Source of the DNA: Rhodobacterales bacterium
GTDB lineage: Bacteria; Pseudomonadota; Alphaproteobacteria; Rhodobacterales; Rhodobacteraceae
Length of the DNA stretch: 64,000 nucleotides
NCBI GenBank assembly: GCA_003228875.1
Contig: QIGK01000026.1
Span: 1-64,000, forward strand
Direction: 5' to 3'
The notes below the pieces were generated by a model. That model worked only from the letters and a program-made list of their open reading frames with translations, was not told the origin of the DNA and made no database searches. How positions within the stretch are numbered: the stretch's first letter is position 1; every line of letters starts with the position of its first letter. Made by a program: the position numbers and the translations under genes. Positions 54,601 to 61,366 of the stretch are shown piece after piece.

Positions 54601-55846
54601 CGTCGTTATTATTCTCAACTTCTTCGTCTATCTCCACCTCGCGCATCGCATCCAGCGCCGTATCTATGGTATTGTCCTGAGGAATATCAGCCTGTTGATC
54701 ATCAGCTATTGCAGCCAGAATGTCGCCGCTGTCATCACCTTCCGGTTCCTCTTCTGGCGCATTGGCGGCCATATCCGCCAGCAAGTCATCGTTGTTCTCA
54801 ACGGGTTTTTCCTCAACCTCAATAGCCCGCATTGCATCCAATGCCGCGCCTGAATTGTCTTCCTCTGGTTCTTCATCTATCTCAACCGACATATCCGCTA
54901 GAATATCCGCGCTTTGATCAACCTCTTCGGACTGCTCTGGCGCATCAGCTGCCATACCTGCAAGAATGTCTTTGCTATCGTCGGTTTCATCTGGTTCATC
55001 AGGGGCATCAGCAGCCATTTCCGCCGGCAAATCCGAACTGTCTTCTTCCGGTTCTTCATCAACCTCAACGTCACGCATCGCGCTTAGGGCTGCATCGCTG
55101 CCATCGTCTTCGACGGTATCCTCGGGCGCATCGGCTGCCATGCCTGCAAGAATATCGCCGCTCTTGTCCTTGGCTTCTTCTTCGGGTTGGTTTTCAGCCA
55201 TGCCCGCCAAAATATCGCCCGTATCATCAGCCTTAATACCCTCATCCGGTGCGTCGGCTTTTAGGGCATCCAGTATACCTGAATTATCCCCAACAATTTC
55301 GTCAACCTCTGGTGTCGCAGCTTTAATTGCGTCAAATGCAGCGTCGGTATCTATTGCTTCAGCCGCCCCTGCCAAAGCCATCGATTTGAATTTTTCAGGG
55401 TCTTCCATCAACTGCTCGATTAATTCCTCAGCGCCGGCTTTGCCGTCCATATAGGTCAACAAATTAGAAAGCTGAGTCCGCGCTTCTAGCAATTTTCGCA
55501 ACGGTTCTATCTTGCTGGCAATCGCTGCCGGGCTGAAATCAGACATTTTTTCAAAGGTCAGATCAACCGACAGGTTTCCTTCGCCGGTCAGGGTATTGGC
55601 CACCGAAAACGCCGCACGTGGTTTCATGGATTTCATACGGCTGTCAAAATTATCAATGTCAATTTCAAGGAATTTACGATCCTTGACCGAAGGCTGTTTA
55701 ACCTCGGATTTACCCGAAAGGTCAGACATAACGCCCATCACAAACGGCAGCTGAATCTTTTTCTCAGCGCCATACAGCTCTACATCATATTCAATCTGAA
55801 CCCGCGGCGCACGGTTTCGCGCAATGAATTTCTGACTGCTGGCCAC
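51647..55846 (-). CDS. Giant T6SS sheath-like fusion: TssB domain, acidic repeats, TssB-like and TssC-like domains
   Basis: The product is 1399 residues. Residues 1-160 form a complete TssB/VipA-like domain (RVQIEYDVELYGAEKKIQLPF, DIDNFDSRMKSM, KMSDFSPAAIASKIEPLRKLLEAR). About 185-790 are acidic repeats built on DILAxLA/DLLAxMA. About 823-930 resemble a second TssB-like domain (FCIAVLGDFSGR, DDLHPDELFEKVEMFNELSMLRRDL). About 998-1290 are TssC/VipB-like (LHHPDFQTVEAGWRAIELL, YLGLATPRFLLRMPYG, FHYMTDQYGDQVALPCTERLL). The C-terminal half that TssC uses for inter-subunit handshakes is missing, replaced by an Asp/Gly-rich tail (1330-1399). Standard sheath proteins are about 165 (TssB) and 495 (TssC) residues and separate, so this is an unusual architecture. 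Confidence 0.85.
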   Translation of the reverse strand: MASSQKFIARNRAPRVQIEYDVELYGAEKKIQLPFVMGVMSDLSGKSEVKQPSVKDRKFLEIDIDNFDSRMKSMKPRAAFSVANTLTGEGNLSVDLTFEKMSDFSPAAIASKIEPLRKLLEARTQLSNLLTYMDGKAGAEELIEQLMEDPEKFKSMALAGAAEAIDTDAAFDAIKAATPEVDEIVGDNSGILDALKADAPDEGIKADDTGDILAGMAENQPEEEAKDKSGDILAGMAADAPEDTVEDDGSDAALSAMRDVEVDEEPEEDSSDLPAEMAADAPDEPDETDDSKDILAGMAADAPEQSEEVDQSADILADMSVEIDEEPEEDNSGAALDAMRAIEVEEKPVENNDDLLADMAANAPEEEPEGDDSGDILAAIADDQQADIPQDNTIDTALDAMREVEIDEEVENNNDDLLADLAAGAPDDEPKDDGSDILADLASDLSEDEPEEDQSGAALDAMRATEIEDVAEESNDDLLAEMAADAPEEEVEQDALADIEFDVPDEIKEDAGTDILAELAEAAPQEEPEDQSEDILADLTFEAVEEEPEENSDDILAGLELEEEPTDVDKSDDILADLAEAAPENVEDDSNDILADLALDIDGDEEVDSSDDILADLAEETSDEDDLDALLASVLDDAAPAAETDTIDDLLGDLGLDLEEAENAGDADPDDDLAALLAEPTADQPEGVTDDLSDDDDLDALLAENTDTDDVDDLDLDDLLSESDDDLDALLADDLDDDLTDLLGGEDDDDLAGLLDDEVDVDDIDALLSEDGDDDLDDLLGDLGDEPSETEEAPVTKPKKPAFQPNFGSMTAAKVQDEAGSRRKFCIAVLGDFSGRGNRGDLETGADLAKRKGFKLDFDTMEDVITRFRTTLTLPLGNDGTAVEVELNELDDLHPDELFEKVEMFNELSMLRRDLVSGRNLDAAIVKMQGWGDEFGDFRAKSNKRAKGSAAPADLRLTDFQNLIGDSTPTLEASEASDLISRIVGPHIVAAKDKGSEEMIAAVDAALSTAMSSVLHHPDFQTVEAGWRAIELLGRRIEASASLEVVVYDMSVEEFAADLAGVEDMAETGLYDMLVEKPRMDESGGPFAAVFGLYTWEETPPHAEILARMARICANMDAPFVSAMSTAFMGVKPEDRHKLVQDTWGALREMPEAKYLGLATPRFLLRMPYGKKTEPVDRFDYEEFNLKDGMRSMLFANPATLVAVLLGETLARQGKDMSLGSILSLDDMPFHYMTDQYGDQVALPCTERLLNVRSSADVIARGYMPVISVQGQNMVKLGSFQAVGGGELLGIWSGDGAKQLSSGSVRMKTSVGFAAGAEKPAPAAVAPAAGGDLDLGDDDDFDLGGDDDLDLDIGGDDDLDLGGDDDLDDLLSGFGDDDDLGLDDDDDMDDDLAALLGDL
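53477..55294 (-). repeat. Coding repeat array: acidic D-I/L-L-A-x-L/M-A motifs within the sheath fusion
   Basis: Codons for residues about 185-790 contain about 17 copies of D-(I/L)-L-A followed by a short hydrophobic turn (for example at residues 211, 231, 293, 314, 354, 416, 436, 477, 514, 534, 554, 573, 592, 612), spaced about 18-30 residues by Glu/Asp/Pro-rich linkers. Interleaved copies read AALDAMR (around 252, 334, 396, 458). Toward the end the units become DDLDALLA and DDIDALLSE. The region is very acidic and likely flexible, with short amphipathic helices. Confidence 0.85.
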
Positions 55847-56674
55847 CTATTTTTCCCCGATTTTCTCAAGCAAAGCACGTAATTCGGCCAGCTCAGCTTT
55901 GGTCTCTTTATGACCAGCCACAACGATGCCTAAAATACGTTCCATTTCGGCTTCTTGCTCCTCCTCCACAGCGGCTTGCATGGTGTTAACCAAAATACCG
56001 ATAAACAGGTTAAGCACCGCAAAAGATGTTGCAATAATAAATGGCACAAATAACAACCACGCCAAGGGATGAACTTCCATCACCGGGCGAACAATACCCA
56101 TTGACCAGCTTTCCAATGTCATGATCTGGAACAACGAATAGAAGCTTTCGCCAATGGTGCCAAACCATTGAGGAAAGTCTTCGCTGTATAGAGTTGTCGC
56201 CATCACTGCGAAAATATAATAGACAATTCCCAACAGGATTATGACCGCACCCATGCCCGGCAGTGCTTCTAGCAGTGCCCGAATGACCGAGCGTAGCTGC
56301 GGCACAACCGACAATATTCGCATCGCCCGAATAACCCGCAATGCCCGCAAAGGCGAGAGGTTAGCATCGGTTGGAAATAAGCCAACAGAAACAATCGTCA
56401 AGTCAAACAAGTTCCACGCCGATTTAAAAAACCGCGGCCCGTAAGCGTAAATTTTTATCACCATTTCCGCCACAAAAACCCATAACACAACGCTGTCAAA
56501 CCCATTCAAAAACGGACCGATTTTGCTGCTGATAACTTCCGATGTGCTAAGACCGAGCGTCATTGCATTAAATACGATCAATCCAAGAATCGAATATCTA
56601 ACCCGTGGGCTGTCAATAAGTTGTGCAAGCTTCCAACGGAATGATCCTATTGCAGCATCGGTGTTTTCTGGCAT
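55847..56674 (-). CDS. NavBac-type voltage-gated cation channel inside the T6SS locus (paralogue 2)
   Basis: The 275-residue six-helix channel has four S4 arginines (R110, R113, R116, R119) and the selectivity filter TLESWSM (186-192), identical to that of the channel at 20622-21392. The two share a run of 21 identical residues through the filter. The C-terminal tail is acidic and helical (EEEQEAEMERIL...KAELAELRALLEKIGEK), the expected coiled coil. It is immediately upstream of the sheath fusion gene (stop 1 bp before that start) and on the same strand, so it is part of the T6SS transcript. Ion channels are not standard T6SS components. Confidence 0.9.
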   Translation of the reverse strand: MPENTDAAIGSFRWKLAQLIDSPRVRYSILGLIVFNAMTLGLSTSEVISSKIGPFLNGFDSVVLWVFVAEMVIKIYAYGPRFFKSAWNLFDLTIVSVGLFPTDANLSPLRALRVIRAMRILSVVPQLRSVIRALLEALPGMGAVIILLGIVYYIFAVMATTLYSEDFPQWFGTIGESFYSLFQIMTLESWSMGIVRPVMEVHPLAWLLFVPFIIATSFAVLNLFIGILVNTMQAAVEEEQEAEMERILGIVVAGHKETKAELAELRALLEKIGEK

Positions 56675-56757
56675 CTCTTCCCCCTAGGGTTTTGTAGCGG
56701 TTAGCATAGGCATCGTGGCTCAGGCAAAGCTTTGCTGCAATTATTTCCCCAAATCAA

Positions 56758-56779
56758 CCGGCACCACCTAGGGTGCCGG
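56758..56779 (-). terminator. GC-rich hairpin inside the T6SS operon, upstream of the channel gene
   Basis: CCGGCACC (56758-56765) pairs with GGTGCCGG (56772-56779) around a 6-base loop, just past the stop of the Lys-rich unknown gene in a 112-bp gap before the channel gene. On the transcribed strand it is followed by TTGATTTGG, a weak T-rich run. It may act as a partial terminator or attenuator. A 12-bp palindrome, GCAAAGCTTTGC, lies at 56724-56735 in the same gap. Confidence 0.5.
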
Positions 56780-56786
56780 GGTAATT

Positions 56787-57596
56787 TTATCTCGGCGCTT
56801 TTTCGTTAAGATCCACCAGAAAACGGGCGCAAAGTTTCAGCAGTTTTTCAAATTCTGCATTTTTTGCCAAAATTGTGCTGGCATCGTCGTCGTCATTACA
56901 AACCGCCAGCCCTTTACCACCCGCTTGCCAAGGCGTCATCTTGTCAGCCACAAATCTCGGGTCGATCATCAAGTCAGGTAGCAGCCCTTTTTTCTGGGCC
57001 GTTGCAGCCTGAACCATCTGCACCTGAACTTTACGAGCGATATTATCGGATCCGCCATAAATCTCCTTGAATTGTTCGGGTGTAGGGTTGGCTTTGATTT
57101 TTTTGATACCGGCTGATGCATTCGCGAGCGTTGTTGCCAGCGACTTATACATCATTTTGGTAAATTTCTGCATGCCCGACAGGGTCTTATTCATCGCAAT
57201 GATGTGGTTATCAAGAAAAGTGTCATACAGCTTGTCAAGATGATCAAGTCGATCCGTCAAAAAATCGAGCGCTTTCGTATAGGTCGTGCGCTGGTTTTTA
57301 TCAGCCTCTTCGTCTTTGATTTTGCTTTTGGCAAACTTGATATAGTCTTTGACAATTGAATCGAGCTTGGCCGCGTGTTTCAGGCCCCTTTGGGCATATT
57401 TCAGTTTTTTCGCCTGATTTTGCTCCATCTCAACCGCAGTAGAGATTTTGTCAGCATCCTTGAAGGCACCATCCATGCCAGAATGCCCCAGCATACTGGA
57501 AACAAAACCTTTGGCTTTTGGCTTTTTCTCGCCGGTTATTTTTTGAAAATCAGCTTTAGCTTTTTTCCACCGAGCACTTAAATTTGGAACGCCCAT
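56787..57596 (-). CDS. Lys-rich helical protein of unknown function in the T6SS locus
   Basis: The product is 269 residues from the ATG at 57596 (MGVPNLSARWKKAKADF); the frame is open upstream but overlaps the clpV 3' end. It is very rich in Lys and in predicted amphipathic helix (KKLKYAQRGLKHAAKLDSIVKDYIKFAKSKIKDEE and FLTDRLDHLDKLYDTFLDNHIIAMNKTL), with no signal peptide or membrane segment. A short tail holds a CNDDDD motif. I know no matching family. It lies 10 bp after clpV and 112 bp before the channel gene. A T6SS accessory protein, or an effector delivered by the spike, are equally possible. Confidence 0.65.
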   Translation of the reverse strand: MGVPNLSARWKKAKADFQKITGEKKPKAKGFVSSMLGHSGMDGAFKDADKISTAVEMEQNQAKKLKYAQRGLKHAAKLDSIVKDYIKFAKSKIKDEEADKNQRTTYTKALDFLTDRLDHLDKLYDTFLDNHIIAMNKTLSGMQKFTKMMYKSLATTLANASAGIKKIKANPTPEQFKEIYGGSDNIARKVQVQMVQAATAQKKGLLPDLMIDPRFVADKMTPWQAGGKGLAVCNDDDDASTILAKNAEFEKLLKLCARFLVDLNEKAPR

Positions 57597-57606
57597 TTTT
57601 TCTCTC

Positions 57607-60309
57607 CTAATCAAAACTATAGGTAAATTCACCGTCTTTGACGGAAACATTCACCCCGTTTACTTCTTTGCCTTCCATCATGCGACGCAGAAACTCACCG
57701 GAAACTTCGGGCAGCATCGAATTGGTCAGGATCGCATCAATCATACGCCCGCCGCTTTCCAGCTCCTGACAACGATCCACAATCGTATCGACAACTGCAT
57801 CGTCATATTTGAAGGGCACGCCGTGGGTTTCCTGAATGCGTTTCACAATCCGGTTTAGTTGCAACTTGGTGATCTGGCCAATCATATCAGGGCTAAGCGG
57901 ATAATACGGGATCGTCACAATCCGCCCCAGCAATGCCGCTGGAAACACCTTTAGCAACGGGTCTCGCATGGCTTTGGCAATGCCATCGGGTTCGGGCATC
58001 AGATCAGGATCAGCACACATATCCATGATCAATTCCGACCCAACATTGGAGGTCAGCAGAATCAGCGTGTTCTTAAAATCGATCGAGCGACCTTCGCCAT
58101 CCTCCATGATGCCTTTGTCAAACACCTGAAAGAATATTTCATGCACGTCTGGGTGGGCCTTTTCAACCTCATCCAGCAGCACCACCGAATAGGGTTTGCG
58201 CCGAACGGCTTCGGTCAACACACCGCCCTCGCCATAACCGATATAGCCCGGAGGCGCGCCTTTCAGGCTGCTGACCGTATGGGCCTCTTGATATTCAGAC
58301 ATGTTGATGGTGATAATATTTTGCTCACCGCCATAAAGCGCCTCAGCCAGCGCCAGCGCGGTTTCGGTTTTACCAACCCCCGATGGCCCCGCCAGCATAA
58401 ATACACCGATGGGTTTTTGGGGATTATCCAAACCAGCCCGAGCGGTTTGGACCCTTTTTGCGATCATCTCCATGGCGTGATCTTGACCAATAACGCGCTG
58501 GCTTAGTGCCTCAGCCAAGTTCAATACGGTTGAAATTTCATCTTTCATCATTTTACCAACCGGAATGCCGGTCCAGTCGCCAACAACGCTGGCAATCGCC
58601 TGTTCGTCAACAATCGGCAGAATAAGGGCGGATTCGCCTTGCAGTTCTTCCAGTTCCGCCTGCTTGGCCTTTAGGGTTTTCAGCAATGCGGCGCGATCTT
58701 TATCGCTTAGTACTGCGCCTTCTGGTGCTTCTTCAGCATTGTCCGTATCAACCTCGCCGCCCTCATTGCGCAGTTTGGCGCGCAGTTCAAGAATTTCATC
58801 AACCACGGTTTTTTCGGCTTTCCAACGCGCGGTCAGGCCTTCCAATGCGGTCTTGGCCTCAGCCATTTCGCCCGAGACCCGTTCGCGGCGTTTTTCGCCG
58901 TCATACCCTGCGGTTTCATCGCGCCCGATAATGCCCAACTCTGTTTCAAGCGCAGCAATGCGGCGCTGGCAATCGTCAACTTCGGCAGGAACCGCGTGCT
59001 GCGAAATCGCCACCCGCGCACATGCCGTATCAATCAAACTAACCGATTTATCCGGCAATTGCCGTGCCGGAATATAGCGGGCGGACAGGCGCACGGCGGC
59101 CTCGATACCTTCGTCCAGCACCTGCACTTTGTGATGTTGTTCCAACATGCCAGTAATGCCGCGCATCATTAGAATGGCTTTTTTCTCGTCGGGTTCATCC
59201 ACCACCACGGTCTGGAAACGCCGCGTCAGGGCCGGGTCTTTTTCGATATGCTTTTTGTATTCCGCCCAAGTGGTCGCGCCAATGGTGCGCAGCGTTCCGC
59301 GCGCAAGCGCCGGTTTTAACAGGTTGGCCGCATCGCCAGTGCCCGCAGCACCGCCTGCGCCCACCAATGTGTGGGTTTCATCAATGAACATAATGATCGG
59401 CACTTCCGAGGATTGGACTTCCTCAATCACCTGTTTCAAACGGTTCTCAAATTCGCCTTTCATGGATGCGCCCGCTTGCAGCAATCCCACATCAAGTTCC
59501 AGCAACTTAGCCCCTTGCAAAGCAGGCGGCACATCACCGCGCGCAATGCGCAGCGCAAAACCCTCAACCACGGCGGTTTTGCCAACCCCCGCTTCGCCGG
59601 TTAAAATCGGGTTGTTTTGCCGCCGCCGCATCAGCACATCAACGATCTGGCGGATTTCCTCATCACGGCCAACAATCGCGTCAATCTCGCCATTGCGGGC
59701 TTTTTCGGTCAAGTCGGTGCAATAGGCCTCAAGCGCCTCACCCGCGCCCATTTGCGCGGGGGCCATTGCGTCTGATGCTTCGCCGGGAACCGCGCCGCCG
59801 CCAACCATGCCGTCTTGCGGGGCAAGGCCGTCTTCGGGGGAACCGCTGCAAATATCGTAAAAGTCATCGGCCAGTTCGTCGGCTTTGACATTGCGGAATT
59901 CTTTGGAAATACCGGTCAACACATGGATCAAGGTTTTGGTTTTAACCATGCCCAATATTAGATGTCCGGTGCGAATTTGCGGGGATTTGTGCATCAGGCT
60001 GGCATAAACCCATGCCCGTTCTACTGAATCCTCAAGATGTTGCGACAGGTCTGAAATGCTGCTGGCCCCACGCGGCAATGCGTCCAGCGCATCGGTGAAA
60101 TCTTTGGCAACGCGGCCTGCATCCAGTTCAAAATGTTGAATGATCCGGTGAATGTCGCTGTCTTGGCCCTGCAAAATCTGGTGCAGCCAATGCACGATTT
60201 CCACATAAGGGTTGCCGCGCATTTTGCAAAATACCGTAGCGCCCTCAATGCCTTTATATCCAAGTTTATTCAGCTTCCCAAAAAGCGCTACGCGACTGAT
60301 CTCACTCAT
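57607..60309 (-). CDS. tssH: T6SS sheath-disassembly ATPase ClpV (TssH)
   Basis: The 900-residue AAA+ unfoldase of the ClpB/ClpV family extracts TssC and recycles contracted sheaths. The N-terminal ClpN domain (about 1-160) is followed by D1 with Walker A GEAGVGKTA (about 235), a middle domain shorter than in ClpB (about 400-560), and D2 with Walker A GPSGVGKTE (about 640) and SEYQEAHTVSSLKGAPPGYIGYG. The family feature KRRERVSGEMAEAK in the middle region is present. It follows tssG after 31 bp. Confidence 0.95.
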   Translation of the reverse strand: MSEISRVALFGKLNKLGYKGIEGATVFCKMRGNPYVEIVHWLHQILQGQDSDIHRIIQHFELDAGRVAKDFTDALDALPRGASSISDLSQHLEDSVERAWVYASLMHKSPQIRTGHLILGMVKTKTLIHVLTGISKEFRNVKADELADDFYDICSGSPEDGLAPQDGMVGGGAVPGEASDAMAPAQMGAGEALEAYCTDLTEKARNGEIDAIVGRDEEIRQIVDVLMRRRQNNPILTGEAGVGKTAVVEGFALRIARGDVPPALQGAKLLELDVGLLQAGASMKGEFENRLKQVIEEVQSSEVPIIMFIDETHTLVGAGGAAGTGDAANLLKPALARGTLRTIGATTWAEYKKHIEKDPALTRRFQTVVVDEPDEKKAILMMRGITGMLEQHHKVQVLDEGIEAAVRLSARYIPARQLPDKSVSLIDTACARVAISQHAVPAEVDDCQRRIAALETELGIIGRDETAGYDGEKRRERVSGEMAEAKTALEGLTARWKAEKTVVDEILELRAKLRNEGGEVDTDNAEEAPEGAVLSDKDRAALLKTLKAKQAELEELQGESALILPIVDEQAIASVVGDWTGIPVGKMMKDEISTVLNLAEALSQRVIGQDHAMEMIAKRVQTARAGLDNPQKPIGVFMLAGPSGVGKTETALALAEALYGGEQNIITINMSEYQEAHTVSSLKGAPPGYIGYGEGGVLTEAVRRKPYSVVLLDEVEKAHPDVHEIFFQVFDKGIMEDGEGRSIDFKNTLILLTSNVGSELIMDMCADPDLMPEPDGIAKAMRDPLLKVFPAALLGRIVTIPYYPLSPDMIGQITKLQLNRIVKRIQETHGVPFKYDDAVVDTIVDRCQELESGGRMIDAILTNSMLPEVSGEFLRRMMEGKEVNGVNVSVKDGEFTYSFD

Positions 60310-60340
60310 TTCTCATTCCTTCCAAAAAACTTTTGCTTAT

Positions 60341-61366
60341 TCAAACATAAATATACAGGTCGTCCAAATCTTTTTCTTTTGGCGGGTCGCCCAGCCATGT
60401 TGTCCAGCCTAGGCCCTGCTTGCCGTCAATTGTGGTTTTTTCGGCCTCTCCAGCCTTCAGCACAAGGTTTACATCCCATTCCAGCACGTCGCCCATATAA
60501 TTACGCACCAATGCCCGCAACCGTCCAAGGCTTTGGCCTCCGGGCAGCAAGCGCTTGTATTCACTCAAAGAAACCGGCCCAACCCGAAACCGATATTTCG
60601 CCTGCCGCGACCAGACCTTGGACCCGATTGAGCAGGATCGCCCCAGCTTTGCAGGCCGGTTCGGGTCACCCAATTCCCACAAGTCTTTGGAATCAAGCGC
60701 CAACCATGTGCCAACAAAGGTCTCCAACGTGACCGGAGCGCCAAAAAACCCGGAAATCAGCGCCAGTAATCCTTCTTCATTACGCGTGCCATGAGCCAAT
60801 CGGCCAGCATATCGCAATTTTGCCAAATCGGGCATTTCATCACGATCAGCCATTCCGGCACCACGCAAACCAGCTAGCGCTCCCACCTTTTGACCAAACA
60901 AATCAACCTCGCCTTTGCGATCAAAAGATGACGTGGGTTCGCCCGATGCATATGCCCTGTAAAATAGGCTTAACATTCGATGATGGAACATATCTGCAAA
61001 AGCAGCATAGGTGGTGTCGCGATGGGATTTCAGGCGATTAAAAGCATATTCGGTGATATGCAGCGGCAATGGTCCATTGGGGCCAAATAACCCGAACATA
61101 AATTGCGTGAACTCCCCCGGATCACCTGTTTTTTCATCTTTTGCCGTGAACTTGGCCACAGTAGAGGAGGCAAATGCCATATCGATGCGTTGCTTTAAGC
61201 GCACTGCATCTTGCGATGGCCGCCGGGATTTTCCCAAACGCGGATTGTCAGGATAAGCAGTTTCAATCAGCCGCAAAGCCTGAAAGATATGGAATTTTTC
61301 GGGGGTTTCCTTAAGCGCGTCAAAACGGCTTAAATTACCCGCCTTTTTCCGCTTGTTGCTGGCCAC
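60341..61366 (-). CDS. tssG: T6SS baseplate subunit TssG
   Basis: The 341-residue protein belongs to the TssG (VasB/ImpH) family, a wedge component of the baseplate. Blocks seen are FHIFQALRLIETAYPDNPRLG at the start, MFGLFGPNGPLPLHITEYAFNRLKSHRD, and LDVGPV-type RVGPVSLSEYKRLLPGGQS. It overlaps tssF by 37 bp, the normal tssF-tssG arrangement, and shares its frame of transcription with clpV. Confidence 0.93.
   Translation of the reverse strand: MASNKRKKAGNLSRFDALKETPEKFHIFQALRLIETAYPDNPRLGKSRRPSQDAVRLKQRIDMAFASSTVAKFTAKDEKTGDPGEFTQFMFGLFGPNGPLPLHITEYAFNRLKSHRDTTYAAFADMFHHRMLSLFYRAYASGEPTSSFDRKGEVDLFGQKVGALAGLRGAGMADRDEMPDLAKLRYAGRLAHGTRNEEGLLALISGFFGAPVTLETFVGTWLALDSKDLWELGDPNRPAKLGRSCSIGSKVWSRQAKYRFRVGPVSLSEYKRLLPGGQSLGRLRALVRNYMGDVLEWDVNLVLKAGEAEKTTIDGKQGLGWTTWLGDPPKEKDLDDLYIYV

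Noticed and set aside
53007-54680. Long plus-strand open frame (557 codons) rich in Ser
   Set aside because: It is the antisense of the acidic repeat part of the sheath fusion; Asp/Glu/Ala codons read backward give Ser/Ile runs. No ribosome-binding site or domain is seen.
53548-54825. Plus-strand frame of 425 codons rich in His, Pro and Gln
   Set aside because: A second shadow of the same low-complexity coding region, without start signal or recognisable fold.
53477-55294. Repeat array considered as CRISPR or tandem DNA repeat
   Set aside because: The period is irregular, the repeats are conserved at protein level only, and the frame is open throughout. There are no constant repeats with unique spacers and no cas genes.
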